Below, in pieces: positions 38,399 through 48,466 of a stretch of DNA of 64,000 bases; position 1 is the first letter of the stretch, and the number at the start of each line of letters is the position of its first letter. A program made the position numbers and the translations under genes. The notes under the pieces were generated by a model. The model ran no database searches. It worked only from the letters and a program-made list of their open reading frames with translations, and was not told the DNA's origin. The DNA comes from Aureibaculum flavum (GTDB taxonomy: Bacteria > Bacteroidota > Bacteroidia > Flavobacteriales > Flavobacteriaceae), in the NCBI RefSeq assembly GCF_016406085.1, contig NZ_JAEHFJ010000004.1, positions 62,001-126,000 of the forward strand, given 5' to 3'.

Positions 38399-39010
38399 AT
38401 GCCTTTTAAAAAATTACATTCCGACATTCAAGAGAAGTTAGAAATTCAAAAAATTAGTACTCCTACCCCATTTCAAAGCAAGAGTATTCCTGTTATAAAA
38501 AGTGGTGCAAATCTTTATGGATTGGCTCCAAAAGATAGTGGAAAAACAACTACACTGATTCTTACCACCTTACAAAAGTTGAATTTTGAACCCAAAGGAG
38601 ATTCACCTAGAGCCATGGTGTTGGTAGAGAATAAGGAAATAGCCTTAGCCATGTATGATGCTTTTTTAAAATTCACAAAAAACAGTGGACTACGTGTATA
38701 TGTGGGGTATGATCAGCTTCATATTGATGTGCAAAAGTCAGAAATTTATGAAGGTGTAGATATTCTTATTTCTACCCCAAGAACATTAAAAAAGTTGTTT
38801 TTATTAAATGGCGTAAACACTTCGCAATTACAACTCTTTAGCTTAGATAATGCTGAATTTTTAGCTAAAAGTTCGTCGTACGATGCCTTTTTAACAGTGA
38901 CTCAGAGTATTACTAAATGTCAGTATGTATTTTATTCAGAAAAAACACATTCCGTTTTAAAACGTTTTAAGTCTAGTTTTATGGAACATTCAAAAACAAT
39001 TTCTATTTAA
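38399..39010 (+). CDS. Half-length, catalytically degenerate DEAD-box protein
   Basis: The 203-residue protein covers only the first RecA domain of a DEAD-box helicase. The Q motif is intact (TPTPFQSKSIPVI). Motif I is altered (APKDSGKT in place of AxTGxGKT), Ib reads STPRTL, and motif II, normally DEAD, is LDNAE. The second RecA domain is absent, and only about 50 bp separate the stop from the next gene, so a hidden frameshifted C-terminus is excluded. Helicase activity is improbable; RNA binding or a regulatory role could remain. Confidence 0.8.
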   Translation: MPFKKLHSDIQEKLEIQKISTPTPFQSKSIPVIKSGANLYGLAPKDSGKTTTLILTTLQKLNFEPKGDSPRAMVLVENKEIALAMYDAFLKFTKNSGLRVYVGYDQLHIDVQKSEIYEGVDILISTPRTLKKLFLLNGVNTSQLQLFSLDNAEFLAKSSSYDAFLTVTQSITKCQYVFYSEKTHSVLKRFKSSFMEHSKTISI

Positions 39011-39061
39011 GATTTAAAAAAACAACTCTTTTATAGCTCTGTTTTCCTAAAATACACAACT

Positions 39062-39706
39062 ATGATTATACCTAAACTTCATTATATATCTCAAGGTAAC
39101 TCTCTAAAAGAGCATCTAGAAAATATCCAAAAAGCATGTACGTCAGGTTCTGAATTGGTGCAATTACGATTAAAGAATATTTCAGAAAAAAAGTACCTGA
39201 AATTTGCTGAAGAGGCTAGGGAAATTACAGCTCATTTTCAAACGCGGTTAATTATTAATGATAATTATAAAATCGCAAAAGCGGTAAAAGCTGATGGTGT
39301 ACATTTAGGAAAAACAGACGCCAGTGTTACGGAAGCTAGAAAGCACTTATATGCTTGGCAGCTTATTGGTGGTACAGCAAATACATTGCAAGATTGTAAA
39401 TCATTACTGGCTAAAGAAGTGGATTATATTAGTTTAGGTCCTTTTCGATTTACCACAACTAAAGAAAATCTACCTTCTACTTTAGGATTGGACGGGGTTA
39501 CTGCAATTATGGAAGCTTTAGAAACTAAAACCCCAATTATTGCTGTTGGTGGAATTACCACAGCAGATGTTACAGATATTTTAGCTACAGGAATTTCAGG
39601 AATTGCTGTATCTGAAGCAATAACCAAGGATTTTAATGCCATTAGAACTTTTAATCAATTGTTAAATGCCTCCGTTACTGCAGAACAGCCTTATAAATTT
39701 GAATAA
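39062..39706 (+). CDS. thiE: Thiamine phosphate synthase
   Basis: A 214-residue TIM-barrel enzyme with the ThiE pattern: VQLRLKNI at the N-terminal strand, RLIINDNYKIAKAVKADGVHLGKTD (pyrophosphate and Mg2+ contacts), LIGGTANTLQD, YISLGPFRFTTTKEN, and TPIIAVGGITTADV. It joins HMP-pyrophosphate with thiazole phosphate to give thiamine phosphate. It stands apart from other thi genes; a ThiE-like or TenI-like paralogue is the alternative, but the KTD and TTTK residues favour a true synthase. Confidence 0.88.
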   Translation: MIIPKLHYISQGNSLKEHLENIQKACTSGSELVQLRLKNISEKKYLKFAEEAREITAHFQTRLIINDNYKIAKAVKADGVHLGKTDASVTEARKHLYAWQLIGGTANTLQDCKSLLAKEVDYISLGPFRFTTTKENLPSTLGLDGVTAIMEALETKTPIIAVGGITTADVTDILATGISGIAVSEAITKDFNAIRTFNQLLNASVTAEQPYKFE

Positions 39707-39846
39707 TTTATAGTTTTGAAAACTAATTAGGGTTGTAAATTAACATCTATCCCTTTAAAACAGGACACTTTTTGTGATCTTTAATAGGGTGAAAAAAACA
39801 CTTTCTTTTACAAGTCTAAAATGGCTTAAAAAACTATATTCGCGGC

Positions 39847-40746
39847 ATGTGGATGTATTTGGGCTTATTAGCCGCACTTTTTTTAGGATTACATAATTTA
39901 TGCAAAAAACATGCGGTACAAGGAAACGAGGTTTTTCCTGTGTTGTTGGGGACCATTACTTCGGGTTTTCTATTTCTTCTCCCCTTTTTTATCGGTTCGG
40001 TTTATTTTCCTGAAGACACTAAAGAATTGGGTTTTTATATTACACGTATTCCATGGGAAACACATGGTTTTATTTTTATAAAATCGATGATAATGGCAGT
40101 ATCATGGATTTTGGCATATCAAGCCTTAAAACATTTGCCATTAACTATTGTAACACCCATACGTTCGGCAGGACCTTTTTTTACTTTTATAGGTGCAATT
40201 CTAATTTATAATGAGACCCCTAAGTTTTTGCAATGGGTTGGTTTTTTTCTTATTATTTTTTCCGTAATGCTATACTCCAAAATAGGAAAAAAGGAAGGTA
40301 TTCATTTTAAACGTAATAAATGGATTTATGCCATTGTAGCCGCTACTTTTTTAGGGGCTTCTAGTGGTTTGTATGACAAGTTTTTAATTCAGAGTTTAAC
40401 ATTGAATCCACAAACTTTACAATTTTGGTTTTGTTGGTACACCATTTTAATTTTATTAATCATTCTGTCGATAACCTGGTTTCCCTATAAAGAAAAACGT
40501 AAAGCGTTTCAATGGCGTTGGACTATTGTGGCCGTTGGGGTTTTGTTACAAGCAGCTGATTATTTTTATTTTAAAGCCTTGCAAGATCCTGATGCTTTAA
40601 TTATGTTGCTGTCTGCTATAAAACGGAGTCAATTGATTATCGCCGTTGTTGTAGGTGGACTTGTTTTTAAAGAACAAAATAAACGAAAGAAGTTAGTTCC
40701 TTTATTCGGTATTTTGATTGGTATTTTTCTTATTTTATACTCTTAG
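39847..40746 (+). CDS. EamA (DMT superfamily) transporter
   Basis: A 299-residue protein with ten predicted membrane helices in two EamA repeats. The first ends TPIRSAGPFFTFIGAILIYNE and the second ends LSAIKRSQLIIAVVVGGLVFKEQN, the conserved EamA endings. By family, an exporter or importer of metabolites; the substrate is unknown. It is followed by a strong bidirectional terminator. Confidence 0.9.
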   Translation: MWMYLGLLAALFLGLHNLCKKHAVQGNEVFPVLLGTITSGFLFLLPFFIGSVYFPEDTKELGFYITRIPWETHGFIFIKSMIMAVSWILAYQALKHLPLTIVTPIRSAGPFFTFIGAILIYNETPKFLQWVGFFLIIFSVMLYSKIGKKEGIHFKRNKWIYAIVAATFLGASSGLYDKFLIQSLTLNPQTLQFWFCWYTILILLIILSITWFPYKEKRKAFQWRWTIVAVGVLLQAADYFYFKALQDPDALIMLLSAIKRSQLIIAVVVGGLVFKEQNKRKKLVPLFGILIGIFLILYS

Positions 40747-40801
40747 AAATAGAAATTCCGTAATTAGTTATTGGCTTTTTTTCTTACTTAACTTAAACAA
40801 T

Positions 40802-40833
40802 AAAAAAGTAGGTTCAATAGAACCTACTTTTTT
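40802..40833. terminator. Bidirectional intrinsic terminator
   Basis: A 14-bp perfect stem (AAAAAAGTAGGTTC, loop AATA, GAACCTACTTTTTT) flanked by A and T tracts. It lies between the convergent EamA gene and cadherin-type lipoprotein gene and can serve both strands. Confidence 0.92.
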
Positions 40834-40895
40834 TATTTATTACAAAATGACTTTTTATTAGCTAAAAAGTTTAACAATTTGATTGAACAATACAG

Positions 40896-41909
40896 TTACC
40901 ATTGCTTTTGAGTTGTACACAAACCTTGTTGTAACCAAACAACACCTGATGAACTTCCGTTAAACGCACTAGAACCTAGTGTGTTTGAATCATGGCTTGA
41001 ATAATAATATGAAGTCCCTGAAATTCGCTTAAAGATAGTTGTATTGGATGATGATTTATAAAATGCCATATGACCTACTGCAGTTGTAGCTGTAGTATTT
41101 CCTTTTAAAACAAAATAGAACGTTTCTGCGGCAGTACTTGTATGTGATGGTAAACTACCACCTAAATCAGCAAAACCACTATAATTTGAAGTGCTTGATT
41201 GTTTTACCTTAGCATCTGTTATTGCCCCACCATATGGATTTACTTCATATTTAAAAGCTATCAAATATCCTGCATTAGGTATGGTTGTTGCTGATGTTTT
41301 TGAATGAGATACGGATTTAGTTATCATTTGTGATGAATTATTTTTAGAAACGGTAAAAGAAGAAGATCCTCCTTCTTCAGAAGTAACGCTACTGTTAAAT
41401 TCAGCCTCACTAGCACCTGCTCTACTAACCTCATTTAGTTTATCCTCTAAATTATTGTATTCAGCTGCTGTTATCGCTACCCAATTTCCATCTGAACCAT
41501 TTTTATAATTAGTTTTAGATGTTGATAATAAAAATTCAATATCATCGATGTTGTTTAAATTTATGATTACACTTGAATTTTCGATTAAACTTTCAGTGGC
41601 CACTTGTACTTCCGCTGTAATTTGCGGGTTTGTTTCAAAATCGAAAATAGTTGCATCTGCAACTGTCAACTCACCTGTAGTTGCATTTATAGTCATTGCT
41701 CCAGCTGGTGTTTGGTTTAAAATACTAAAGGAAACCGCACCAGCATTTGATGTACCAGAGACTGTAGCTACAATAGTACCATCTGCGGCGTTCTCATCAA
41801 TACTTTTTGTAATATTAGCGGTTGTAAGTGAATCTGGGTCATCACTACTACAACTCATTATTGTTAAACTAAATACGGTTAATAATACTCCTACTTTTAA
41901 TTTTTTCAT
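40896..41909 (-). CDS. Cadherin-like domain lipoprotein
   Basis: A 337-residue lipoprotein (lipobox LTIMSC) with one cadherin-type repeat, about residues 35-120: KSIDENAADGTIVATVSGT, GAMTINATTGELTVADATIFDFETNP, ending SSVIINLNNIDD. The calcium-type motifs (DEN, DFE, NNIDD) are recognisable. The C-terminal 210 residues are Ser/Thr/Asn-rich with an unknown globular part (YSGFADLGGSLPSHTSTAAETFYFVLKG). Likely a surface adhesion or binding protein. The gene's 5' leader ends at 41909, 325 bp from the kinase gene. Confidence 0.85.
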   Translation of the reverse strand: MKKLKVGVLLTVFSLTIMSCSSDDPDSLTTANITKSIDENAADGTIVATVSGTSNAGAVSFSILNQTPAGAMTINATTGELTVADATIFDFETNPQITAEVQVATESLIENSSVIINLNNIDDIEFLLSTSKTNYKNGSDGNWVAITAAEYNNLEDKLNEVSRAGASEAEFNSSVTSEEGGSSSFTVSKNNSSQMITKSVSHSKTSATTIPNAGYLIAFKYEVNPYGGAITDAKVKQSSTSNYSGFADLGGSLPSHTSTAAETFYFVLKGNTTATTAVGHMAFYKSSSNTTIFKRISGTSYYYSSHDSNTLGSSAFNGSSSGVVWLQQGLCTTQKQW

Positions 41910-42234
41910 CTTTTTTAATTTATTAATTACTATTCTATTTTTCGTTTTAGTTTAACGGCCTAATTAGCCATTTAATATTTATACTTTTAAGCAATTTGTG
42001 AATGGCAATTTGGGTTTGTTAATGGGAGAATTTATTACAAAAGGAAGCTAATACCTTGATTTAAATTCGTTTACGGTTTACTTTATATGAGTGTCGTAGA
42101 AATAAAAAAAATGTACAAGACATTATTGTATAGCAATGCTATTTTTAAAATTGGTGATTATCTTTAAATCGGGTAAGCATCTCAAAAGATATAAAAGTTA
42201 ACTTGGAGCGTTTAATGAAATTCTTGTAAAGTAC
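41910..42234. other. Gene-free region between lipoprotein and kinase genes
   Basis: The interval holds the promoter side of the cadherin-type lipoprotein (minus) and the 3' end of the kinase (minus). It is AT-rich. No ORF, strong hairpin or TAnnTTTG element was recognised. Confidence 0.3.
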
Positions 42235-45150
42235 TTAAAATTGTTTTTTAAATGGCATTGTTAAAACAACTGTTGTGCCTTTTATTGTTTTATTCGTATA
42301 ATTATCATTAATAATAAAACCAATATTTTGGTGGTATTGTTTTTTGAAAATTTCTAAACGTTTTTCAATGGCTTGTAAAGCAAATGATTCGTGAAGATTC
42401 CCTTGACGATTGGCTATTTCTTCTGCTTTTTTTCTGCCAATCCCGTTATCGGTAATTGTACATTCTAAAACACTATTTGTAAAATTAAAAATTATACTTA
42501 GTTTCTTATCACCTTTCTTATGTAACAAACCATGTACCAATGCATTTTCGATAAAGGGCTGAATTAGTAATGAAGGAACTTCTAAATTTTCATTTCCATC
42601 AAAGATAATATTATAGCTAAAAGATTCTCCAAACCGGAGTTTTTCTAATTGTAAATAGATATTTAAAAAATCTAATTCCTTGTCTAAAGGAATAAAATCT
42701 TGACTAGAATAGGTTAGTGTATTGCGTATTAATTTTGAAAATAAAACGATGTAATCATAAGAGGCATTAGTATCTTCTTTTAATACCAAATCTTGTATCG
42801 AGTTTAATGAATTAAATATAAAATGTGGATTCATTTGTGAGCGTAGTGCTGTTAAATTCAAAGCGATCAATTCTTTTTCTAAAGATATTTTTTCTAATTG
42901 CGTAACCCGTTCGTGTTCTTTGAGTTTTATTTTCTTTTTATAATACAAAATAGTACTACCTAAAATCAGTATAGATAAACCAACAAAAAACCACCATGTT
43001 TTCCAAAAAGGTTTACTAATAGTAAATATTAAAGATTTTATCTTGTTTTCAGCTGTTACATTATCTAAAATGGGTTGTACTTGGAAGGTATATTTACCAG
43101 CAGGTAAACTATTATACTTGACTGAATTCACCCCAATATCTGTGGTTAGCCAATTATTATTAAAGCCTTTTAATCTGTATTTATATTTTCTTTTTTGATT
43201 GTATAAAAAACCATTAACATTAAAACCAATATTTATAGCATTTTGATGATATTTAAGGCTGTATTTTGAGGTTATTATTGTGTCTTTTTCGTTTATCTCT
43301 ACTTTATTAAAATATACATCAGCATTTTGGGTTTTAAATGATTGGTCTTTGTGTATTGAAAATAACCCTTGTGATGATGAAAAATATACTTTTTCACGTA
43401 CTATTTCAATACCAGAAACGTCATAAGATAAAATACCATCGCTTTTAGTTAATGTTTTTAACTGTTTTGAATCAACATCCAATACTTGAATACTATTTCC
43501 CAAGGCAATCCATAATTTATTCTGGTCTGCCTTAAGCATAAGAACATTATTGGATGTTAGTCCGTTTTTGGATGTGTAATGCTGTATAACTGTATCGTTT
43601 TTAATACCTAATACGCCATTTTTAAATGTTGCTATCCATAATGTGCCATTAGCTGTTTCTGTTATAGATTTACCGTAAATGGGCTGGTCATTAAAAAGAA
43701 TTTTTTTAGAATTCCAATTACTGTCATAAGAGACTAGGTTATCAACAAAAGCGATATATGCGGTGTTATTTATTTTATTATAAACTGAAGCATAGGTTCT
43801 TTTTTCTCCAGAAATATATTTTTTCTCATTTTTAAAATTACTTTTTTCAAGTACAATCGCTGAGTTATAACTCGTGAAGAGTAAATTATCATTGTTCAAT
43901 AAGGTTAAACTTTTTGCTGTTCTGGCCCCTTCAATTTTAAATAATTTTAATGAATTAATATGTAAAGAATAAGCACTTAGATCTTTGCTGATAAAAACAG
44001 TGTTACTATTTGAGAGGTATTTAAGTATAGATACTCTGTCTTTTGAGGGTAGCTTTATAATTTTTTCAACATACGTATTTGTATTATAAAACCCTATATT
44101 CCCATTTGTGTTTCCAAATACAAGCGTACTATCATTGACAATATCTAAGCTGCTAATATTTTTATTTGGTTCTGTAATAATACATGTTTCTATAGTAATA
44201 TTTGGAATTACATAAATTCCATTATTTAATGTAGTAAACCAATAATTATCATCTTTATCTTTTAAAATATTAGTAACATTTCGATCTTTTAAAAATCGTT
44301 TGATTAGAAAAAAATGATTTCTTTTTAATTCAAAAACCCAGACACCAGTGCTTGTGGCAAACCAAATCTCCTTATTGTTTTCAAAAGTATTATATATTCT
44401 TTCTTTAGATAAAACTTGGAATTGATGTATTAAATTTAAAGTGTTTTTAGATTTATTTATTGAATAAAAACGATTTGAATTAAAATTATCTTTTCTAAAA
44501 ACAAGGTTAGCACTTACTTTAAAAATTTTAGTGTTTTTGTTATAATTGTTTATAGTATCAGATTCTTTACGGGAAGACATTAGATTTGTTACTTTATTTT
44601 TTTTCTCAGTAACTATCGGTACTATTGAATTTAAGTTTTCATAATAAATACGATCATCAATTTTAAATATTGATCCATATCTTTGTTTTACTGGTTGGTT
44701 GTATACGATACTTTTGGTATTTAAATTTACTTTATAAATTTTCTTTAACGTAAGTATATATAAATATTCGTTTTTTATTATAAAATCTGCTAATTGACCA
44801 TTTAACTGTTTACCTAAATCTATAAATAGGTTTAATTTATTGTTTTCAACATAGAAAAATTGTCCAGAGATATTATTACACCAAATAAGACCAGAAGGGG
44901 CTTGTTGAATATTAAAAACAGATAACCCGAGTTGTTTTTCACTGTTGTAGTTTTTAAAGGTTTTACCATCATATCTATACAACCCCTTATCAGCACCTAG
45001 CCAAATAAAACCATTTTTATCTTCGAGAATACTATAGAATTCTTTATCAGGTAAACCATCTTTTTCTGATAAATGTACAGATACTGGTTCTTGAGCCTGC
45101 ATTAGAAATGAAGCGAAAACCAGAACTAGTAAAAATATATTTTTAATCAA
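42235..45150 (-). CDS. Propeller-sensor LytS-type histidine kinase
   Basis: The 971-residue protein has a signal peptide (FASFLMQAQ) and a large periplasmic sensor of two-component-propeller repeats (DKNGFIWLGADKGLYRYDGKTF and further WxAxxxG-like blades). A Y_Y_Y strand domain (YKYRLKGFNNNWLT...YNSLPAGKYTFQVQ) is followed by one membrane helix at about residues 720-740 and a coiled coil. The His-kinase domain has MNPHFIFNSLNSIQDL (phospho-His near residue 776), and a GHKL ATPase follows (LIQPFIENALVHG, DNGIGRKKA). It signals to the LytTR regulator encoded 16 bp upstream. Confidence 0.93.
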   Translation of the reverse strand: MIKNIFLLVLVFASFLMQAQEPVSVHLSEKDGLPDKEFYSILEDKNGFIWLGADKGLYRYDGKTFKNYNSEKQLGLSVFNIQQAPSGLIWCNNISGQFFYVENNKLNLFIDLGKQLNGQLADFIIKNEYLYILTLKKIYKVNLNTKSIVYNQPVKQRYGSIFKIDDRIYYENLNSIVPIVTEKKNKVTNLMSSRKESDTINNYNKNTKIFKVSANLVFRKDNFNSNRFYSINKSKNTLNLIHQFQVLSKERIYNTFENNKEIWFATSTGVWVFELKRNHFFLIKRFLKDRNVTNILKDKDDNYWFTTLNNGIYVIPNITIETCIITEPNKNISSLDIVNDSTLVFGNTNGNIGFYNTNTYVEKIIKLPSKDRVSILKYLSNSNTVFISKDLSAYSLHINSLKLFKIEGARTAKSLTLLNNDNLLFTSYNSAIVLEKSNFKNEKKYISGEKRTYASVYNKINNTAYIAFVDNLVSYDSNWNSKKILFNDQPIYGKSITETANGTLWIATFKNGVLGIKNDTVIQHYTSKNGLTSNNVLMLKADQNKLWIALGNSIQVLDVDSKQLKTLTKSDGILSYDVSGIEIVREKVYFSSSQGLFSIHKDQSFKTQNADVYFNKVEINEKDTIITSKYSLKYHQNAINIGFNVNGFLYNQKRKYKYRLKGFNNNWLTTDIGVNSVKYNSLPAGKYTFQVQPILDNVTAENKIKSLIFTISKPFWKTWWFFVGLSILILGSTILYYKKKIKLKEHERVTQLEKISLEKELIALNLTALRSQMNPHFIFNSLNSIQDLVLKEDTNASYDYIVLFSKLIRNTLTYSSQDFIPLDKELDFLNIYLQLEKLRFGESFSYNIIFDGNENLEVPSLLIQPFIENALVHGLLHKKGDKKLSIIFNFTNSVLECTITDNGIGRKKAEEIANRQGNLHESFALQAIEKRLEIFKKQYHQNIGFIINDNYTNKTIKGTTVVLTMPFKKQF

Positions 45151-45166
45151 TGTGTTTTATGACGTA

Positions 45167-45913
45167 TTACAAAATGGCTTCCTCAAAAGCTTCTATACGA
45201 GCTCTAGAAATTTTGGCTCTAATTGTACCATTTGCTAATATAATATTTCGTTCCGTTTTATTTATAAGTTCAATATGTTCTAAATTAATAATCCATGCCC
45301 TATGCGAACGAAATAATGAAGAATCTTTAGGTAACACTTCTTCAAAATATTTTAAATTTTTACTAACCGTAATTGTTTTATTTTCTTTTAAATAGATATT
45401 GCTATATGCACCATTTGCTTCAATTGCAATAATACTATCTAAATCAACAATTCTTCTGTTGCCTAATTCGGGAATTACTATTTTTTTGTAGTCTTTATCT
45501 TTTATTGTGTTTAATAATTCTTGGTAATCAACTAATGCAACTTGTTCATTAATTTTATTCTCAAGTTTCTTGAGCGTTTCTACTAATTTATTTCTATCAA
45601 TTGGTTTTACTAAATAATCAATTGCATTCAATTCAAATGCTTTTATAGCATACTGGTCATATGCGGTAACAAAAATTATTTCAAAATCTATCTTGTCAAA
45701 AAAGTTTACAATTTCATAGCCTGCGTAGTTAGGCATTTGAACATCCAAAAAAATAACATTGGGCTGTAATGCTTTTATTTGATTTACACCGTCCTCTAAG
45801 TTGCTACAAGTTGCCACAATATCAATATGAGTAGCATTTTTTTCTAATAGATTCGTTAATACATTTCTTGCACCTTGCTCATCATCTATTAATATTGCTT
45901 TAATTTTAGTCAT
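45167..45913 (-). CDS. LytTR-family response regulator
   Basis: A 248-residue protein: receiver domain with the acidic pocket Asp10/Asp11 (LIDDEQ), phospho-acceptor Asp57 (VIFLDVQMP) and Lys in VKPIDR, then a C-terminal LytTR DNA-binding domain (KTITVSKNLKYFEEVLPKDSSLFRSHRAWIINLEHI). It precedes the propeller-kinase gene by 16 bp, so the two form one operon and a cognate pair. Target genes are not shown; the secreted genes that follow upstream (46088-49465) are candidates by position only. Confidence 0.94.
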   Translation of the reverse strand: MTKIKAILIDDEQGARNVLTNLLEKNATHIDIVATCSNLEDGVNQIKALQPNVIFLDVQMPNYAGYEIVNFFDKIDFEIIFVTAYDQYAIKAFELNAIDYLVKPIDRNKLVETLKKLENKINEQVALVDYQELLNTIKDKDYKKIVIPELGNRRIVDLDSIIAIEANGAYSNIYLKENKTITVSKNLKYFEEVLPKDSSLFRSHRAWIINLEHIELINKTERNIILANGTIRAKISRARIEAFEEAIL

Positions 45914-46087
45914 AACTACAAATATACTAATAGCTCCTTTATTAAAATTAAAGACTTTGTGGATGTAGGTATTGATTTGTAAAGTACTATTCTTCCACTA
46001 TTTTTTCTCTTTTATGGTTGTAGATTCTTTTAGGTTTTCTAAGATTAAGGTTTACCCTTGAAAATAGTGTTGCACGAAGTTCGTTTA

Positions 46088-46579
46088 TTAGTTTGATTCT
46101 TTATAAAATTCAAAAACACCATAATGTAGCACTACCGCAAATATACCTGAGTTGGAATAAAAACTTTCATCATCAATGCTAACGGTGGTTTTTGGTGTGG
46201 TTTTACATATAAAAAGATTTCCACCATCGATGCACTTCATTTTTCCTTTTTTATGTAATTCAGACCAATTGAATTGTTCATATTCATTATCCTCTTCATT
46301 AAATAGAAAGCGTCTTAGCTCTTCTTCATCTTTACTTATATCAACATCTTGAGTAATTGCCCATCGTTCTAGATCAGCTTCATAACGCCCCGCTACATCA
46401 TCTTCATTTTTATCTTTAATTTTTTTAATAGTATAGTATTGTTTGGGATCTTTTTCTTTTAAAGGTTTACCTAAAGGTTCCATCCTGTATTTTCCGCTCC
46501 AAAGATCTTCCAATTCAGTATTCTGTGAAAACATCACATTACACGTAAAAGTTAATAATGTTAAAAGGATAAATTTCAT
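46088..46579 (-). CDS. Hypothetical secreted protein (163 aa)
   Basis: Signal peptide ending in NVMFSQ, then a polar, Glu/Lys-rich chain with MEPLGKPLKEKDPKQYYTIKK, DVAGRYEADLERWAI and GGNLFICKTTP. No family is recognised. It is the last of four co-oriented small secreted genes that may form a loose operon (gap to the next gene 22 bp). Confidence 0.7.
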   Translation of the reverse strand: MKFILLTLLTFTCNVMFSQNTELEDLWSGKYRMEPLGKPLKEKDPKQYYTIKKIKDKNEDDVAGRYEADLERWAITQDVDISKDEEELRRFLFNEEDNEYEQFNWSELHKKGKMKCIDGGNLFICKTTPKTTVSIDDESFYSNSGIFAVVLHYGVFEFYKESN

Positions 46580-46601
46580 ATGTTTATTATTTCTCTATTA
46601 A

Positions 46602-48068
46602 CTATTCAACAGTTGAAAAATACTGATCAACTTCCTCATTACTTATAGCCCAATCATTTTCATTAAAATTAGAATTAATTATCTTTAAATTAATTGTTTC
46701 ATTTGGATTAATTACAAATTTATACGCTTGTATTTCTTCAAAATTAGTGGTCACATGATTTATTCTAATGTCTGAATCGGAAATAGTTACATTAACTGGT
46801 GCTTGATAATTTTTAGCTTCTAAAAACGCATTAGGAAATGTATTGTTCTCAATAGTACACCTTTTTAATAGCACTTCACTGTAAGCTCCCTCCTTTTTAC
46901 TAATCCCAAACCCTAACAGCTCACTTGTATTATTGATAATAAAACTATTTTCAATTGTAACTATTTCTTGATCACTTGTAAAATGGTTGCTTTCAGGGTT
47001 ATTTTCTTTTAATTGTATTAATGCTTGACTAATATTATCGTTAATTACAATATTTTTTAATGTAATTCCTTTAGAACTAGAAATTTGTATAGGATATTCA
47101 TGAATATTAGAAAAAGAACAATTAAAAAAATTAATATCATTAGTATCAAAAATATCTACACCTATAATACCTATTCCATTAAAATCTGTGTTTAAAAACT
47201 TTCCGTTTTTAGAACTTCTAAGGGTAACTCCTTTATATCCATAGCCAGACCCAAATGTAACTGCATTACTATTTTCAGAATTAATATAGTTTTCATAATC
47301 ATATTGAGATGAAGGATAATAAAAATTAAAATTGTTGAATAAGAAATTTTCACAACCTCTCATTTCTAAAAAATTACATTTATAATTATTAGTTGTAAAA
47401 AACACCTTTTTTACTCCTTTAAATTCAACATTATTCAGATTGCGAAGTACTAACTCACCTAATTCTATATAGTAATAATCTTCTTTGCCTATTATATTTT
47501 TTAGATAATAATCTGTATTCGAAAATCTATCAAAGTTTAAGGTATCAGTTTCAATAAGAAAAACTCTATCTGATTTTAGTTGTTCTAAGAAACTAATTTC
47601 ATTTGTTACAATTACGGTATCTCTTTGTTTTAAACTTTTAACTTTGTCAACAATATAACTTACATCATAATCTAATATATAACCACTACTACTATTAATT
47701 CCTTCGAAGTTAATTTTTATCCATTGACCATAATACTTATCATTGTTTTCAGAAATTGCACCAAATTTTTTAGTATACTCCGTAATTTGTAAAGTATCAT
47801 TTGTACTTATTTTTCCAATAATCGCTGATTCTTCAGTAGGACTAGCTCGTACAGTAGTTACTTTAGTACTGAAAATATTTCCAAAACCTATAACAGGTTC
47901 CTTAATAACTTCCTTTTTAGGTGTTTCTATTTTATTTTTTATAGTGTAATCAACCTTTACAGTATCCTTCTTTTCTAGAGAAGCATCTTTTTTAGTGCCT
48001 GTTGGATCAGTTTTACATGAATAAAATAGTAAAACAACAATGACACTTACAATTTTCAAGTAATTCAT
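46602..48068 (-). CDS. Lipoprotein with SH3-like and right-handed beta-helix domains
   Basis: A 488-residue lipoprotein (lipobox LLFYSC). After a Lys-rich linker, an SH3-type bacterial domain is likely at residues 65-130 (TTVRASPTEESAIIGKIS...YGQWIKINFEG...GYILDYDV). It is followed by a right-handed parallel beta-helix (repeated N-x-x-F, G-x-x-I/V short strands such as RSSKNGKFLNTDFNGIGIIGVDIF) over residues about 200-430. This suggests a surface-anchored polysaccharide- or wall-binding protein. No lyase residues are identified. Confidence 0.78.
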   Translation of the reverse strand: MNYLKIVSVIVVLLFYSCKTDPTGTKKDASLEKKDTVKVDYTIKNKIETPKKEVIKEPVIGFGNIFSTKVTTVRASPTEESAIIGKISTNDTLQITEYTKKFGAISENNDKYYGQWIKINFEGINSSSGYILDYDVSYIVDKVKSLKQRDTVIVTNEISFLEQLKSDRVFLIETDTLNFDRFSNTDYYLKNIIGKEDYYYIELGELVLRNLNNVEFKGVKKVFFTTNNYKCNFLEMRGCENFLFNNFNFYYPSSQYDYENYINSENSNAVTFGSGYGYKGVTLRSSKNGKFLNTDFNGIGIIGVDIFDTNDINFFNCSFSNIHEYPIQISSSKGITLKNIVINDNISQALIQLKENNPESNHFTSDQEIVTIENSFIINNTSELLGFGISKKEGAYSEVLLKRCTIENNTFPNAFLEAKNYQAPVNVTISDSDIRINHVTTNFEEIQAYKFVINPNETINLKIINSNFNENDWAISNEEVDQYFSTVE

Positions 48069-48132
48069 ATTAAAATTTACAATTATTATACTTTTCTATA
48101 ACTTATAAAAGAAACAATTATTTAAAAGGGTT

Positions 48133-48435
48133 CTATTTTCCTTGAACCAGATTAGAGCATTCATCAGATAACATGGTCATAAAAACCAATTGATAATAAA
48201 AATTAGAAATATTTCCGTTAGTATCTAGGATCTCAAATTGATCTTCATTAACATACTCCTTTAATGCATCTCCATTTTTTCCAATGCTTTCATTGATGCA
48301 ATCGTTCATTTCTTGCCTGTCTTTATTTACTGACTTTTCAATACATTCACAGGCCATATTTGCTGTTTTAGTAAGTTCAGATTGTTGGCAACTGCTTATA
48401 GAAAATAGAATAATTAAAATAATTAAAAATCTCAT
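48133..48435 (-). CDS. Small cysteine-containing lipoprotein (100 aa)
   Basis: Lipobox FSISSC near residue 16, then CECIEKSVNKDRQEMNDCINESIGKNGDAL and a final DECSNLVQGK. The paired cysteines may form disulfides in the periplasm. The family is not recognised. It lies between the beta-helix lipoprotein and a WG-like protein on the same strand. Confidence 0.7.
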   Translation of the reverse strand: MRFLIILIILFSISSCQQSELTKTANMACECIEKSVNKDRQEMNDCINESIGKNGDALKEYVNEDQFEILDTNGNISNFYYQLVFMTMLSDECSNLVQGK

Positions 48436-48466
48436 ATACAGTTATTAGTATTTTTTATGTGAATAA

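Noticed and set aside
38399-39706. The half-helicase being the front half of a frameshifted full helicase
   Set aside because: Only about 50 bp separate its stop from the thiE start, and no second RecA domain is present in any frame.
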